Below are positions 9,289 to 17,610 of a stretch of DNA of 64,000 bases, in pieces; position 1 is the stretch's first letter; the number at the start of each line of letters is the position of its first letter. The stretch covers positions 1-64,000 of the forward strand of contig NZ_GL882573.1 of the NCBI RefSeq assembly GCF_000195595.1, in the 5' to 3' direction. The notes below the pieces were generated by a model. The model saw nothing but the letters and a program-made list of their open reading frames with translations, had not been told where the DNA came from and did no database searches. The position numbers and the translations under genes are program-made. Origin of the DNA: Actinomyces sp. oral taxon 170 str. F0386 (GTDB lineage Bacteria > Actinomycetota > Actinomycetes > Actinomycetales > Actinomycetaceae).

Positions 9289-9399
9289 TTACGTGAGTTC
9301 TTCCGCTCGCTGGATGTACTTGCCGACTATGCTTGGTGCCACATCGTGCTTCTCGGCGATCTCCGTGTAAATCAGGCCACGGTTGAGGTGGTCGGTCAC
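9289..9399 (-). pseudogene. Helix-turn-helix fragment, probable recombinase or transposase remnant
   Basis: Read on the minus strand from a GTG at 9399, 36 codons encode VTDHLNRGLIYTEIAE followed by a second helix and end at a TAA. This has the spacing of a helix-turn-helix such as the C-terminal DNA-binding part of serine recombinases or transposases. Upstream sequence is interrupted by stops in this frame, so it is read as a decayed fragment rather than a gene. It lies just after the foreign-looking efflux gene, consistent with past mobility. Confidence 0.4.
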
Positions 9400-9580
9400 T
9401 ATCTAGTCGACGCCTCGCTGTCTGAATCACACCAGAAGGCTGCGCTGCTTGACTTCTGATCTTTGTTCGGACTGTCTGCCACCAGCCAGCGCAGTTTCCA
9501 GCGCGCGTCGGGTCACCACTAGCGTGTAGCTGTATCTGGAGCAGGCCTGCAAGATCTCCGCTCAGGAACTTGATAACCTA

Positions 9581-9620
9581 CTTGAGCCCTCGGCAGCCGA
9601 TGCGCTGCCGAGGGCTCAAG
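9581..9620. terminator. Perfect 17-bp stem hairpin, probable terminator of the small secreted-protein gene
   Basis: CTTGAGCCCTCGGCAGC pairs perfectly with its complement at 9604-9620 around a 6-base loop. The secreted-protein gene on the minus strand ends at 9695, so this stem lies 75 bases past its stop. Read from the minus strand it is followed by TAGGTTATC, a weak T-rich tail. Confidence 0.7.
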
Positions 9621-9694
9621 TGTTGCGGGAGTGGGGAGATGGGAATGGTAACTATGCTGCGATCCTCAGGGTCGTGCCTCCGAATGTGCTCGGG

Positions 9695-10048
9695 TCAGCT
9701 GTAGAAGTCGACTGGTTCGTGGCCACCCACTTGGTAATAGTAACGACTGTCTTCGTAAGCTCGTGCCAAGCTGACGCACTTTGTTTGTCCTTGATAGACT
9801 TTGAAAAAGTGGCTTGGGCCGCGTCCGCTGGATGGCCCAATATAAATGTAACTCTGGGTAAGGAGGCCATTATTTGTGATGCAGAATCGGTCGGCGCCAT
9901 CGTCGTAACTGACCATTGCTTGGCCGCCGGTACCGTAGTCTGTCGGTCCGAAGGAGTTGGCGGAAGCCGGTGCAGCTACGGCAACTGCTCCTAGAAGTGC
10001 TGAACCGACTGCTGCGGTCTTGATGAGGTTTCTCTTTGTGAATTGCAT
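9695..10048 (-). CDS. Small secreted protein of unknown function
   Basis: A 117-residue preprotein with a clean Sec signal: basic start MQFTKRNLIK, hydrophobic core to about residue 26, and APASA cleavage site after residue 30. The mature 87 residues have two cysteines (C56 and C91), likely one disulfide, and are rich in Gly, Tyr and Ser. AAGGAG sits seven bases before the ATG. I do not recognise the family. Size, secretion, single disulfide and stand-alone location would fit a secreted antagonist or inhibitor, but that is a guess. Base composition is lower in GC than the region, like the efflux gene beside it. Confidence 0.75.
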   Translation of the reverse strand: MQFTKRNLIKTAAVGSALLGAVAVAAPASANSFGPTDYGTGGQAMVSYDDGADRFCITNNGLLTQSYIYIGPSSGRGPSHFFKVYQGQTKCVSLARAYEDSRYYYQVGGHEPVDFYS

Positions 10049-10415
10049 GCGAATCTCCTTCTTTGGATGGGCATTGAAGTCGGGGTGACTTCGCGTTTGC
10101 TGCCGTACAACTATGGGACCTCGAAATCTGTTTTCACGGTAGGGGGATCAATCTCCTGTGGTGTATGCACAAAGAAAACGGGGTGGTGAGTGCATGTTTC
10201 GCATGCGCGTTGTACATGGTCCACACATGCCTGGGCGACCCGTCGTCCTGGCCGCCCAGAGAGGCGATCCACAGTGGCCTCGGCATCTTCATCGTCGGTC
10301 GTTGACGGCCCGCGCGACGCTCGCGCTTCAGCGCGCCACTCCTGCGGTTTGCTCGCGGGGGCGTCCTCCCGGTAGGCTGCCCGTGCGCCCTGCGGCAGAG
10401 CCGTGGGAAGGCGAT
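10049..10415. other. Intergenic region upstream of tRNA-Ser(GCT)
   Basis: About 370 bases with no supported gene. The left part (to about 10200) is lower in GC and contains the promoter of the secreted-protein gene on the minus strand. The right part returns to normal GC and leads into the tRNA. Confidence 0.5.
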
Positions 10416-10505
10416 GGAGATGTCGCATAGTGGCCTAGTGCGCCTCCCTGCTAAGGAGGTTGGGGTGGAAGCCCCTCGGGAGTTCGAATCTCCCCATCTC
10501 CGCCA
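10416..10505 (+). tRNA. tRNA-Ser (anticodon GCT), CCA encoded
   Basis: Acceptor GGAGATG pairs with CATCTCC; anticodon loop ctgctaa presents GCT; long variable arm; T-loop TTCGAAT. A genomic CCA follows the discriminator G at 10502. Together with tRNA-Ser(TGA) at 7666 it brackets a lower-GC patch of about 2.4 kb. Confidence 0.95.
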
Positions 10506-10511
10506 GAGCAA

Positions 10512-10543
10512 GAGCCCCGGCGCGCAGCAGCGCGCCGGGGCTC
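10512..10543 (+). terminator. GC-rich hairpin after tRNA-Ser(GCT)
   Basis: GAGCCCCGGCGCG pairs perfectly with CGCGCCGGGGCTC around a CAGCAG loop, seven bases after the encoded CCA. There is no T-run, so it may terminate weakly or act as a 3' processing barrier. Confidence 0.65.
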
Positions 10544-10777
10544 CGCCGTCGGCGCCATCGGTCCGCCGGTGATGTTCGTCGGGGTCGCCTGCCGGCGGTA
10601 CTGGACGTCCCGGAACGTGCCGGGTGCCCACGAGCCCGTTGCGGCCGCGTCCCACTGACCGACTCCCCACGAATCAAGGCCGATCGGGGCGTTCGCCTCT
10701 GGCCGATCGGGGTGCCTGTGTGTCGTCTCGAGCCGATCCGGGATAGCGTGATGCTGTACTCGACTGAGAGGGACCTC

Positions 10778-12073
10778 ATGTCTGACCACGACGCAACCCA
10801 GCCTCCGGCCTCCGGAACGCCCCGACCCGGTCAGGGGGACGAGTTCAACGCCCGGACCGTCCTCATCAACCAGGAGCTGCTCGACGCCGCACGCGCCGAG
10901 TCGCAGCAGGCCGCCGGGCAGGTGCCCGGCTCTGCATCTGGTGCGGTGCCTGGAGCCCACGCCCAGGCCGGATCGTGGCGCCCCGTGCAGCCCGACCTTC
11001 CCGCCGGGCCTCCCCCCGAGGAACAGACGCGCGCCTACCCCGCAGGTGCCGGAGCAGCGGCGGCCCAGCAGGCATCCGCCCCGGCCGACCCCTACGCTCA
11101 GGGCAATCCTTACGTCCAGCAGAGCGGGGCCGATCCACTCGGATCACAGAGCCCACAGCCCCAGCCCGGTCAGCCGACCCAGTTCGGTCAGCCCGACCCG
11201 GCCGCAGGCGCTGGATTCGGCGGCTCCGGCGCCTCCCCCTTCCAGACCGGGCAGCCCCCCGCTCAGGCAGCCGGCCAGCCGGCGCCCTACAACAACCAGC
11301 CGGATCAGCCCGCCTGGAGAGCGCTCCAGGCCGACGACGGCGCCGCGGCTGCGGCCTCGCCCTTCGCCCAGTCTGCGCCCGTAACCCCCTCGGCGCCCGG
11401 ATCTGCTTCCGGTCAGGAGACCCTGAACTGGCAGGACCAGCAGGCTCCGGCTCAGCCGGCGATTCCCCAGGACCAGCAGACCTTTGCTCAGCAGCCCGCC
11501 CCGCACTCGCACCCCTTCAGTGGGGGCCGCCACGACGGTGACGTCGGTATGTCCTCGGTCTTCCCGACGGCAACCGCGCGCGCCGAGGCCGAGCAGGCGG
11601 CGGAGGCCTTCGCCGCCCCCGCGGCGGCGCAGCCTGGCGCCCAGTCCGCGCCGTCGTCGGCCCCGTCCGTCCCTTCGCAGGGATCGGCGCCCCAGTGGGG
11701 CTCGGCCCCCTCCTCCGACGCCGCAGCCGGGCAGGTCCCCGCCTTCTCCGACGTGGTTCCCCCCGCCGCGGGGGCGTCATTCGGGCAGTCGACAGGTGGT
11801 GGCGCGCTGGCGCAGCCCTACGATGAGGGCGCGGACTCCGTCGGCAGCTGGATGCTGACGATGTTCCTGGCCGCCATTCCGTTGTTTGGACTCATTTACC
11901 TGCTGATGCTCGCCTTCGGCGACGGCCGCTCGGTCGCTAGGAAGAACTGGGCCAGGGCCGCTCTCATCTGGATGGTGATCGGTGTCGTTCTGAGCATCAT
12001 CCTCGTCGTGGTGCTCGGCGCGCTTGGCCTCTCGATGTGGTCTTTCAACACCGGGAGTACCAGCGTCGGGTAG
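10778..12073 (+). CDS. Pro/Gln/Ala-rich protein with two C-terminal membrane segments
   Basis: A 431-residue protein, starting at ATG 10778 behind GAGAGGGA; an in-frame ATG at 10751 is possible but has no ribosome site. Residues 1-345 are low complexity, rich in Pro, Gln, Ala and Ser, and probably disordered. Residues about 355-380 and 392-417 are two hydrophobic helices (MFLAAIPLFGLIYLLMLAFG and a second), separated by a basic loop GRSVARKNWARA, followed by a short tail. This is a common actinobacterial layout of unknown role, with the disordered tail on the cytoplasmic side if the positive-inside rule holds. No family name is assigned. Confidence 0.8.
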   Translation: MSDHDATQPPASGTPRPGQGDEFNARTVLINQELLDAARAESQQAAGQVPGSASGAVPGAHAQAGSWRPVQPDLPAGPPPEEQTRAYPAGAGAAAAQQASAPADPYAQGNPYVQQSGADPLGSQSPQPQPGQPTQFGQPDPAAGAGFGGSGASPFQTGQPPAQAAGQPAPYNNQPDQPAWRALQADDGAAAAASPFAQSAPVTPSAPGSASGQETLNWQDQQAPAQPAIPQDQQTFAQQPAPHSHPFSGGRHDGDVGMSSVFPTATARAEAEQAAEAFAAPAAAQPGAQSAPSSAPSVPSQGSAPQWGSAPSSDAAAGQVPAFSDVVPPAAGASFGQSTGGGALAQPYDEGADSVGSWMLTMFLAAIPLFGLIYLLMLAFGDGRSVARKNWARAALIWMVIGVVLSIILVVVLGALGLSMWSFNTGSTSVG

Positions 12074-12232
12074 GGACCCAGTGGCTCGCAGACGAGCACC
12101 GCTGTCATGACAGCGCGCACAGGGTTGGACTCCCGCCGTCGGCGGGGCTCCGGCCCTGTGCCCATCCTCACGAGGTGCGGATTTGTCCCCTGGGTGGACG
12201 CTGAGTAGTCTTCTATCCGTCGGCAACGACGA

Positions 12233-12308
12233 GCGCCTGTAGCTCAACGGATAGAGCATCTGACTACGGATCAGAAGGTTGGGGGTTCGAATCCCTTCGG
12301 GCGCACCA
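12233..12308 (+). tRNA. tRNA-Arg (anticodon ACG), CCA encoded
   Basis: Acceptor GCGCCTG pairs with CGGGCGC (one G-T pair). Anticodon stem TCTGA/TCAGA with loop CTACGGA presents ACG; T-loop TTCGAAT; CCA at 12306-12308. A34 is presumably deaminated to inosine to read CGN codons. Confidence 0.96.
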
Positions 12309-12350
12309 ACACCCCGCCCTCGGCTGAATGAGTCGGAGCCGGGGTGTTTT
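12308..12350 (+). terminator. Rho-independent terminator after tRNA-Arg
   Basis: AACACCCCG (12308-12316) pairs with CGGGGTGTT (12340-12348), with extra pairing inside the loop, and is followed by a run of T. The left arm begins at the last base of the encoded CCA. Confidence 0.85.
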
Positions 12351-12413
12351 CCATTTCTGGGATTCCCCGGCTTCGACGGCGCGGCTCAGCTGAGTCGCTG
12401 CTGAATCTCCACG

Positions 12414-14198
12414 TCAGTCTTTCTCACCCCCAGCCCGGGGCTCCGGGTCGGCCGCGCAGACCTCGCCGTTAGAGGGAAGCGTTCCGTTGACGAGGAAGTC
12501 GCTGACCTTCGCGCTCGTGCAGGCATTGCGACCGGTGGCTCCGTGCCCGTACATGTCCACGCTCAGCAGATGGCTGTTGCGGATTCTCGACACCAGTGCC
12601 TGGGACCACGGGTAGGGGGTGGTCGGGTCATGCAGGATGCCGACGACGAGCACCGGGTTCGTGGCCTCGACGTCGACGTCGACGGCCTCGGTCTTGCTGG
12701 TGTGTCCCCAGCCGTGGCAGAAGGCGTCGATCTGGGGGACAGTGCTGTGGAAGACCGGGTAGTCACGATGGTAGGAGACCAGTGCCGTATCCCAGCTCGC
12801 CTCATTCCCGGTGTCGGGGAAGTCGAGGCAGCGGTTGGCCGAGAAGACCTTGAAAGCTTGGAGCCGCTCGACGACCTGCTTCTCGGTCGTGGGAGGCGCG
12901 CTACTGCTCGGGAGGGAGGCGGCGTTCTTCGCCAGTGCGGTGCCGTCGTGCGCGTTCATGGCCTGGGTCAGTCCCTCGTTGAGCAGCGGCCACTGATCGG
13001 GCGAGGAGTTGACCAGCGTACTGATGGCGTCAACGGCCTTGGTGCGGTTCAGGGATGTTCCGGCGTCGGAGACTGTCAGCGGGTTGGCGTCCAGACCGTC
13101 GAGGAAGGCCGCGAGCTGGGCGACCGCCTCATCCGTTGTCCCGCTCAGGGGGAACCCGGCCTGGCCCTGCTGGGACTCGATATAGGTGCGCAGCGCCTGC
13201 TCCGCGGCTGCGGCATCACCTTCCGTCGGCTCCTGACGAGACATGGTGGGGTCCATGGCGCTGTCCAGGACGACGCGTCCGATATTGTCCGGGAAGAGCT
13301 CGGCGTAGACCGCGCCCAGGTAGGTCCCGTAGGAGTAGCCGAGGTAGTTCAGGTCCTTGTCCCCTACCAGCGCCCGCATGACATCCATGTCGCGGGCCAC
13401 CGAACGGGTGTCCGCGTGATCGAGGATCTCGGGGACCTCCGTGTGCTCCTGGCAGGCCGCGGCCGCGCGCGAGCCCTGGGCGACGATGTCGGCGGCGCTT
13501 CCCGGTGTCGAGAGGGAGGGCATCTCCGCCTGTCCGGCCAGAATCGCCTGGACGTCCTCGGGGGTCCAGCAAGTGATGGGAGTGGACTGGCCGACGCCGC
13601 GAGGGTCGAAGCCGATGACGTCGTAGTTCGCCAGGACCTCCGACAGGTCACCGCTCTTGTAGAGCTCGGCCTGCGACTCGATGGTGGAGATGCCACTTCC
13701 CCCGGGGCCGCCGGGGTTGAGGAACACCGATCCCCGAGGGGAGGAGCTCGTCGAGGGCAGCTTCTTGAGAGCCACTGTGATGGTCTTCCCCTGCGGGTTG
13801 TCATAGTCCAGGGGAACGGTCACGGTGGCGCACTGGAAGGCGGTGCCGGTGGCGTCGTCGGTGCAGTCGGTCCAGGTGAGGTCCTGATTGTAGAAGGACT
13901 CCAGGCCCTCGGGGACGCCCGCCCCCGTGGACCCGGTGGATCCCGTGGATCCTCCGGAACCGTTTGAGCCGTTACTGTCGGTGGCCTGAGACGTGCCGGC
14001 GGTGCTGCTCGAGGCTGCGCTGCTGTCCAGGACGACACCGGTCTGATGGGAGTCGTGCGCGGGTGGGCTCACAGCGGCTGCGGTGTTGGCACCGAGCATG
14101 CTGCAGGCAGTGAGCGTACCGAGCAGGGTGAGGACGGCGAGGGTTGAGGTGGCGTGCGATGGTGAGGTCGTTCGTAGGCGTCTCATGGTGACGAGCAT
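12414..14198 (-). CDS. Secreted alpha/beta-hydrolase lipoprotein, TAP-like (tripeptidyl aminopeptidase family)
   Basis: A 594-residue lipoprotein. The signal ends LLGTLTAC, a good lipobox, with a cysteine near residue 32. A Ser/Gly/Thr-rich linker (GSNGSGGSTGSTGSTG) follows. The alpha/beta-hydrolase core has the oxyanion region LNPGGPGGSG, the nucleophile GYSYGTYLG (Ser289), an Asp in GILHDPTTPYPWSQ and a C-terminal His in DMYGHGATGRNAC, the usual TAP-like C-terminal cap arrangement. Homologues in Streptomyces and other actinobacteria are secreted tripeptidyl or prolyl aminopeptidases; this one may trim peptides at the cell surface. It lies 81 bases downstream of the cystathionine lyase-like gene on the same strand. 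Confidence 0.88.
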   Translation of the reverse strand: MLVTMRRLRTTSPSHATSTLAVLTLLGTLTACSMLGANTAAAVSPPAHDSHQTGVVLDSSAASSSTAGTSQATDSNGSNGSGGSTGSTGSTGAGVPEGLESFYNQDLTWTDCTDDATGTAFQCATVTVPLDYDNPQGKTITVALKKLPSTSSSPRGSVFLNPGGPGGSGISTIESQAELYKSGDLSEVLANYDVIGFDPRGVGQSTPITCWTPEDVQAILAGQAEMPSLSTPGSAADIVAQGSRAAAACQEHTEVPEILDHADTRSVARDMDVMRALVGDKDLNYLGYSYGTYLGAVYAELFPDNIGRVVLDSAMDPTMSRQEPTEGDAAAAEQALRTYIESQQGQAGFPLSGTTDEAVAQLAAFLDGLDANPLTVSDAGTSLNRTKAVDAISTLVNSSPDQWPLLNEGLTQAMNAHDGTALAKNAASLPSSSAPPTTEKQVVERLQAFKVFSANRCLDFPDTGNEASWDTALVSYHRDYPVFHSTVPQIDAFCHGWGHTSKTEAVDVDVEATNPVLVVGILHDPTTPYPWSQALVSRIRNSHLLSVDMYGHGATGRNACTSAKVSDFLVNGTLPSNGEVCAADPEPRAGGEKD

Positions 14199-14279
14199 TG
14201 TCCTTCCACAGCACGATGGCCCCCGCCTGAAGCACAGCAGTGCCTGTCCGTATGGACAGTTCGGGCTCTGAACGAACTC

Positions 14280-15488
14280 TCAGACGCCGGCGGCCTCGAA
14301 TGCCTGGGTCAGGTCCGCGATGAGGTCGTCGACGTGCTCGATCCCCACGCTCAGGCGCATGAGCCGGTCGCTCAACCCGTAGGAGGCGCGCACCTCGGCG
14401 GGCACGTCCGCGTGCGTCTGCACCGACGGACAGGTCACCAGCGACTCCACACCCCCCAGGGACTCGGCGAAGGTGAACACCCGCACCGAATTCAGGAAGC
14501 GGGCCACATCCACCGACTCGGCCAGGTCGAAACTCACCATGCCCGACCGCCCCGGGTAGAGCACGTGCGTCACATACCGGCTGGAGCGCAGGAACTCCGC
14601 GATCGCGGTGGCGTTGGCCTCGTGGCGCTCCATGCGCAGCGCCAGGGTCTTGAGCCCGCGCAGCAGCAGGAAGCAGTCGAAGGGCCCAAGCGTCGCGCCG
14701 GTCGTGTTGAGCCGGTAGCTCAGCCGCTCGGCCAGGACGTCGTCGGCCACTACCGCCACGCCGGCCATGACGTCGTTGTGCCCGCCCAGGTACTTCGTGC
14801 CCGAGTGGACGACGACGTCGGCCCCCAGCTCCAGGGGCCGCTGCACCACCGGGGTGTAGAAGGTGTTGTCCACCACCAGTCTCGCCCCGGCGGCGCGGGC
14901 CAGCTCGGCCGCCTCGTGGATCGGGATCTCCTCCATCATCGGGTTCGTGGGCGTCTCGATGACGACCAGGTCGGCCGGGGAGGCCAGTGCCTCACGCAGA
15001 CCCTCGAGGCCCAGGACGAAGTCGACGCGCGCGGCGCCCTCCTCGGCCAGGACCTCCAGGAAGCGGAAGGAGCCGCCGTACAGGTCTCGCAGCGCCACGA
15101 TCCGGCTGCCGTGCGGCGCCAGCGTGCGGGTCACCAGCTCCAGGGCCGCCATCCCCGAGGACAGGGCGAAGGCCGCTGTCCCGCCCTCCAGACGGGCCAG
15201 GGCGTCCTGCAGGACATCGCGGGTGGGGCTGGCCGTGCGCGTGTAGTCGTAACCCGTCGACTCGCCCAGACCCGGGTGACCGTAGGCGGTCGACAGATGA
15301 ATCGGCGTCGTGATCGCGCCCGTGGCCGGGTCGGTGCCGGTTCCGGCGCGCACCAGCAGCGTCTCCAGGCGGACCTGCGGGGTCGGGGACGACGACGTCG
15401 GGTGGTGGTGGACGGGGAAGGTACGGGCGGCCGGCGGCTCGGGACACTCGGGGCGGCCGGTGGGCTGGGTGGCGGACTGGCTGGTCAT
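14280..15488 (-). CDS. PLP-dependent trans-sulfuration enzyme (cystathionine gamma-synthase / beta- or gamma-lyase)
   Basis: A 402-residue Cys/Met metabolism PLP enzyme. The first 35 residues are a nonconserved His/Pro/Ser-rich extension. The core includes TPIHLSTAYG, ALSSGMAALELV, VIETPTNPMM, VVDNTFYTPV, and the PLP lysine K232 in HSGTKYLGGHND. The C-terminal end SVGIEHVDDLIADL is typical. Sequence alone does not separate cystathionine gamma-synthase, beta-lyase and gamma-lyase. GAGGAG lies 11 bases before the ATG. It follows the MalY/PatB-type lyase on the same strand, so the locus groups two carbon-sulfur lyases and probably serves methionine synthesis or cysteine/homocysteine breakdown. 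Confidence 0.88.
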   Translation of the reverse strand: MTSQSATQPTGRPECPEPPAARTFPVHHHPTSSSPTPQVRLETLLVRAGTGTDPATGAITTPIHLSTAYGHPGLGESTGYDYTRTASPTRDVLQDALARLEGGTAAFALSSGMAALELVTRTLAPHGSRIVALRDLYGGSFRFLEVLAEEGAARVDFVLGLEGLREALASPADLVVIETPTNPMMEEIPIHEAAELARAAGARLVVDNTFYTPVVQRPLELGADVVVHSGTKYLGGHNDVMAGVAVVADDVLAERLSYRLNTTGATLGPFDCFLLLRGLKTLALRMERHEANATAIAEFLRSSRYVTHVLYPGRSGMVSFDLAESVDVARFLNSVRVFTFAESLGGVESLVTCPSVQTHADVPAEVRASYGLSDRLMRLSVGIEHVDDLIADLTQAFEAAGV

Positions 15489-15628
15489 GGGCGGTTTCTC
15501 CTCGGGCTGGCGGGGCGGAAGGAATGATGGCTGAGGGGCGGCGGCGGTGCGGCCGGTGACCGGTGGCTGGACGCCGGTCAGCCGGTCCGGTTGGCGGGAC
15601 GTGGGCGAGTCTGCTCGGGCGATCCGGC

Positions 15629-17047
15629 TCAGGCGGACAGGGCGACGCGGCCGCGCCCGGCTCGCTCAGCGGCCCGAGCGGTCACGGCGGCGACGGCCGC
15701 CTCCAGCCGGTCCAGGGCGGCGTCGAGCGTGGCGCGGGGGCAGGCGACGTTGATGCGGGTGAAGCCCTCGCCGCCGGCCCCGAAGATCCGGCCGTCGTCG
15801 AGCCAGAGCCCGGCCTCGTGCAGCATGACGTCGTCGAGCTCGTCGGGCGTGAGCCCGGCGGTCTGAAGAAAGCCGGAGCAGTCCAGCCACAGCAGGTAGG
15901 TGCCCTCACAGGGCGCCGCCTCCACGCCCTCGATCCGCTCCAGGCGCGCCTCGACGTGGGCGCGGGCCGCCGCGATGTGCTCGCGCAGGGCGTCGAGCCA
16001 GGCCTCGCCGCCCTCGTACGCGGCCCGGCAGGCCGTCAGGCCCAGGACATTGGGCTGGGAGTAGCCGGTGGTCGCCAGCTCGCGGCGGAAGGCCTCGCGC
16101 AGGTGCGCATCGGCGATGAGGATGTTGGCGACCTGCAGACCCGCCAGGTTGAAGGACTTCGACGGCGAGGTGCAGGTGATCGTGCGGGCGGCGGTGGCCC
16201 TGCCCAGGGAGGCGAAGGGCGTCGTCGCGAAACCCGGCAGGGCCAGGTCGGCGTGGATCTCATCGGACACGACGACGACGCCGTGGCGGGCCGCCACCTC
16301 GTCCAGGGCGGCGAGCTCATCGCGGCTCCAGACCCGACCGACCGGGTTGTGCGGGTTGCACAGGAGCAGCAGGCGCGAGCCGGTGGCCTCGATCGTGGAC
16401 TCCAGGGCGGCCAGGTCACGGCGGTAGACGCCGTTGGCGTCACGCACCAGGGGGACGGCGGCCACGGTGCGCCCGTTGTCCTCGACCACCTCGCGGAAGG
16501 GGTAGTAGACGGGCTCCTCGATGAGGACCGCCTCGCCCGGCGCGGTCAGCGCACGCACGGCCAGGGCCAGGGCCGGGACGACGCCGGGGGTCACGGTGTT
16601 CCAGGCCGCCTCCACCTGCCAGCCGTAGCGGCGGGAGAACCAGCCGGTCAGGGCGGCGTTGTAGGCGTCGTCGGGCTCGGAGTAGCCGAAGATGCCGTGG
16701 CGGGTGCGCCACAGCAGGGCGCTGGTGACCGCCGGTGCGGTGGCGTGGTCCATGTCCGCCACCCACAGGGGCAGGACGCCTTCGGGCCGGCCGCGCTCGA
16801 CGGCGAAGTCCCACTTGAGGCTGGCGGTGCCGCGGCGGTCGGGGACGACGTTGAAGGAGGAGGCCTCGACGGCGGGTGCGGTGGAGAAGGGGGAACGACC
16901 GGTCGAGGAGAAGGCGGCTGCGGGGGAGGAGGCGGCCGCTGGGGCCGACGTTGACGCGAGAGCGGGGCGGCCGGGACAGGCGTCGTCGAGGTCGGCGGAT
17001 CGGCGGGAGTCGCTGGTGGTCGTGACGGGGGTGAGGTGGGCGTGCAT
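15629..17047 (-). CDS. MalY/PatB-type carbon-sulfur lyase (aminotransferase class I/II fold)
   Basis: A 472-residue PLP enzyme when started at ATG 17047, which has GAGAGGACC upstream; the frame extends to 17245 but without a better start. Residues 1-60 are a low-complexity Ala/Ser extension. The fold-type I core has LPLWVADMDHATAPAV, GIFGYSEPDDAY, LLLLCNPHNPVGRVWS, VVSDEIHADLAL, and the Schiff-base lysine K297 in SPSKSFNLAGLQ, all typical of MalY/PatB cystathionine beta-lyases. These enzymes release homocysteine, pyruvate and ammonia, or hydrogen sulfide from cysteine; oral bacteria use such enzymes to make sulfide. A 140-base gap with GC-rich inverted repeats separates it from the next lyase gene. 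Confidence 0.88.
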   Translation of the reverse strand: MHAHLTPVTTTSDSRRSADLDDACPGRPALASTSAPAAASSPAAAFSSTGRSPFSTAPAVEASSFNVVPDRRGTASLKWDFAVERGRPEGVLPLWVADMDHATAPAVTSALLWRTRHGIFGYSEPDDAYNAALTGWFSRRYGWQVEAAWNTVTPGVVPALALAVRALTAPGEAVLIEEPVYYPFREVVEDNGRTVAAVPLVRDANGVYRRDLAALESTIEATGSRLLLLCNPHNPVGRVWSRDELAALDEVAARHGVVVVSDEIHADLALPGFATTPFASLGRATAARTITCTSPSKSFNLAGLQVANILIADAHLREAFRRELATTGYSQPNVLGLTACRAAYEGGEAWLDALREHIAAARAHVEARLERIEGVEAAPCEGTYLLWLDCSGFLQTAGLTPDELDDVMLHEAGLWLDDGRIFGAGGEGFTRINVACPRATLDAALDRLEAAVAAVTARAAERAGRGRVALSA

Positions 17048-17610
17048 GGCTGGGGTCCTCTCAGGTCCCCGGGTGCGGCGATGTGCGTCAGCGCAAGGTG
17101 CGTGGATGCAGCGCGTCGGCTCGGCGCTCCGGGGCGGCCGGCGTGCGGGCCGGCCGAGGTGGCGGGTTGCTGGAGGGATGAACACGGGGGCGGCAGGGCC
17201 TCCGCGGAGTGCGACGAGCCGGTCTCTATCGGCTCGGACTCTCACCGTTACGTGTCAGACAGCGACGGCTGGCGCTGTCAGCGCATGCACATTCGACCCT
17301 CGCCAAGGGTGCGCACCATCATCGTGCGGGCCTGGGGCGAAAGAGTCGTCATGACCGCGAGCATAGCGGGAGCGTCGCCGCCGGCGCCACCTCGCTGGTC
17401 GTCGCCGTGATCTCGCCCTGCTGGGCGACGTATGTCAAGACGGGGAGCCTTATCCACACTTTCTACCGATCAATAACGATAGTGTCGGTGCTGGTCGTGC
17501 CGTCTTGGCAGGTTCACGGCCACCGCCGCAGCCATCACCCAGTGGAGGCGGCCCGGGGGAGGGGTCTCCCTCCTTCACCATCACCGACGCAGCAAGGAGC
17601 TGTACATCCC
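17048..17610. other. Intergenic region between divergent lyase and esterase genes
   Basis: About 560 bases. The minus-strand half is a GC-rich leader of the lyase gene and contains a perfect hairpin GAGCCG/CGGCTC near 17217-17236. I looked for SAM-type riboswitch signatures there and did not find a convincing one. The plus-strand half leads to the esterase with an AT-richer stretch at 17451-17490 (ccgatcaataacgatagtg) where its promoter probably lies. Confidence 0.5.

Noticed and set aside
10158-10430. Short plus-strand open frame upstream of tRNA-Ser(GCT)
   Set aside because: No ribosome site, Arg/Pro-rich shadow-like composition, and it runs into the tRNA gene.
15563-16954. A 463-codon open frame on the plus strand
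   Set aside because: It lies wholly opposite the MalY/PatB-type gene, has only Gly/Gln/Val/Arg-rich composition typical of antisense frames in high-GC DNA, and shows no domain.
17048-17400. Possible SAM-type riboswitch in the leader of the carbon-sulfur lyase gene
   Set aside because: Only a short hairpin and a ccagcaaccc fragment were found; the paired core and ligand-binding elements of SAM-I, SAM-II or SAM-IV could not be placed.
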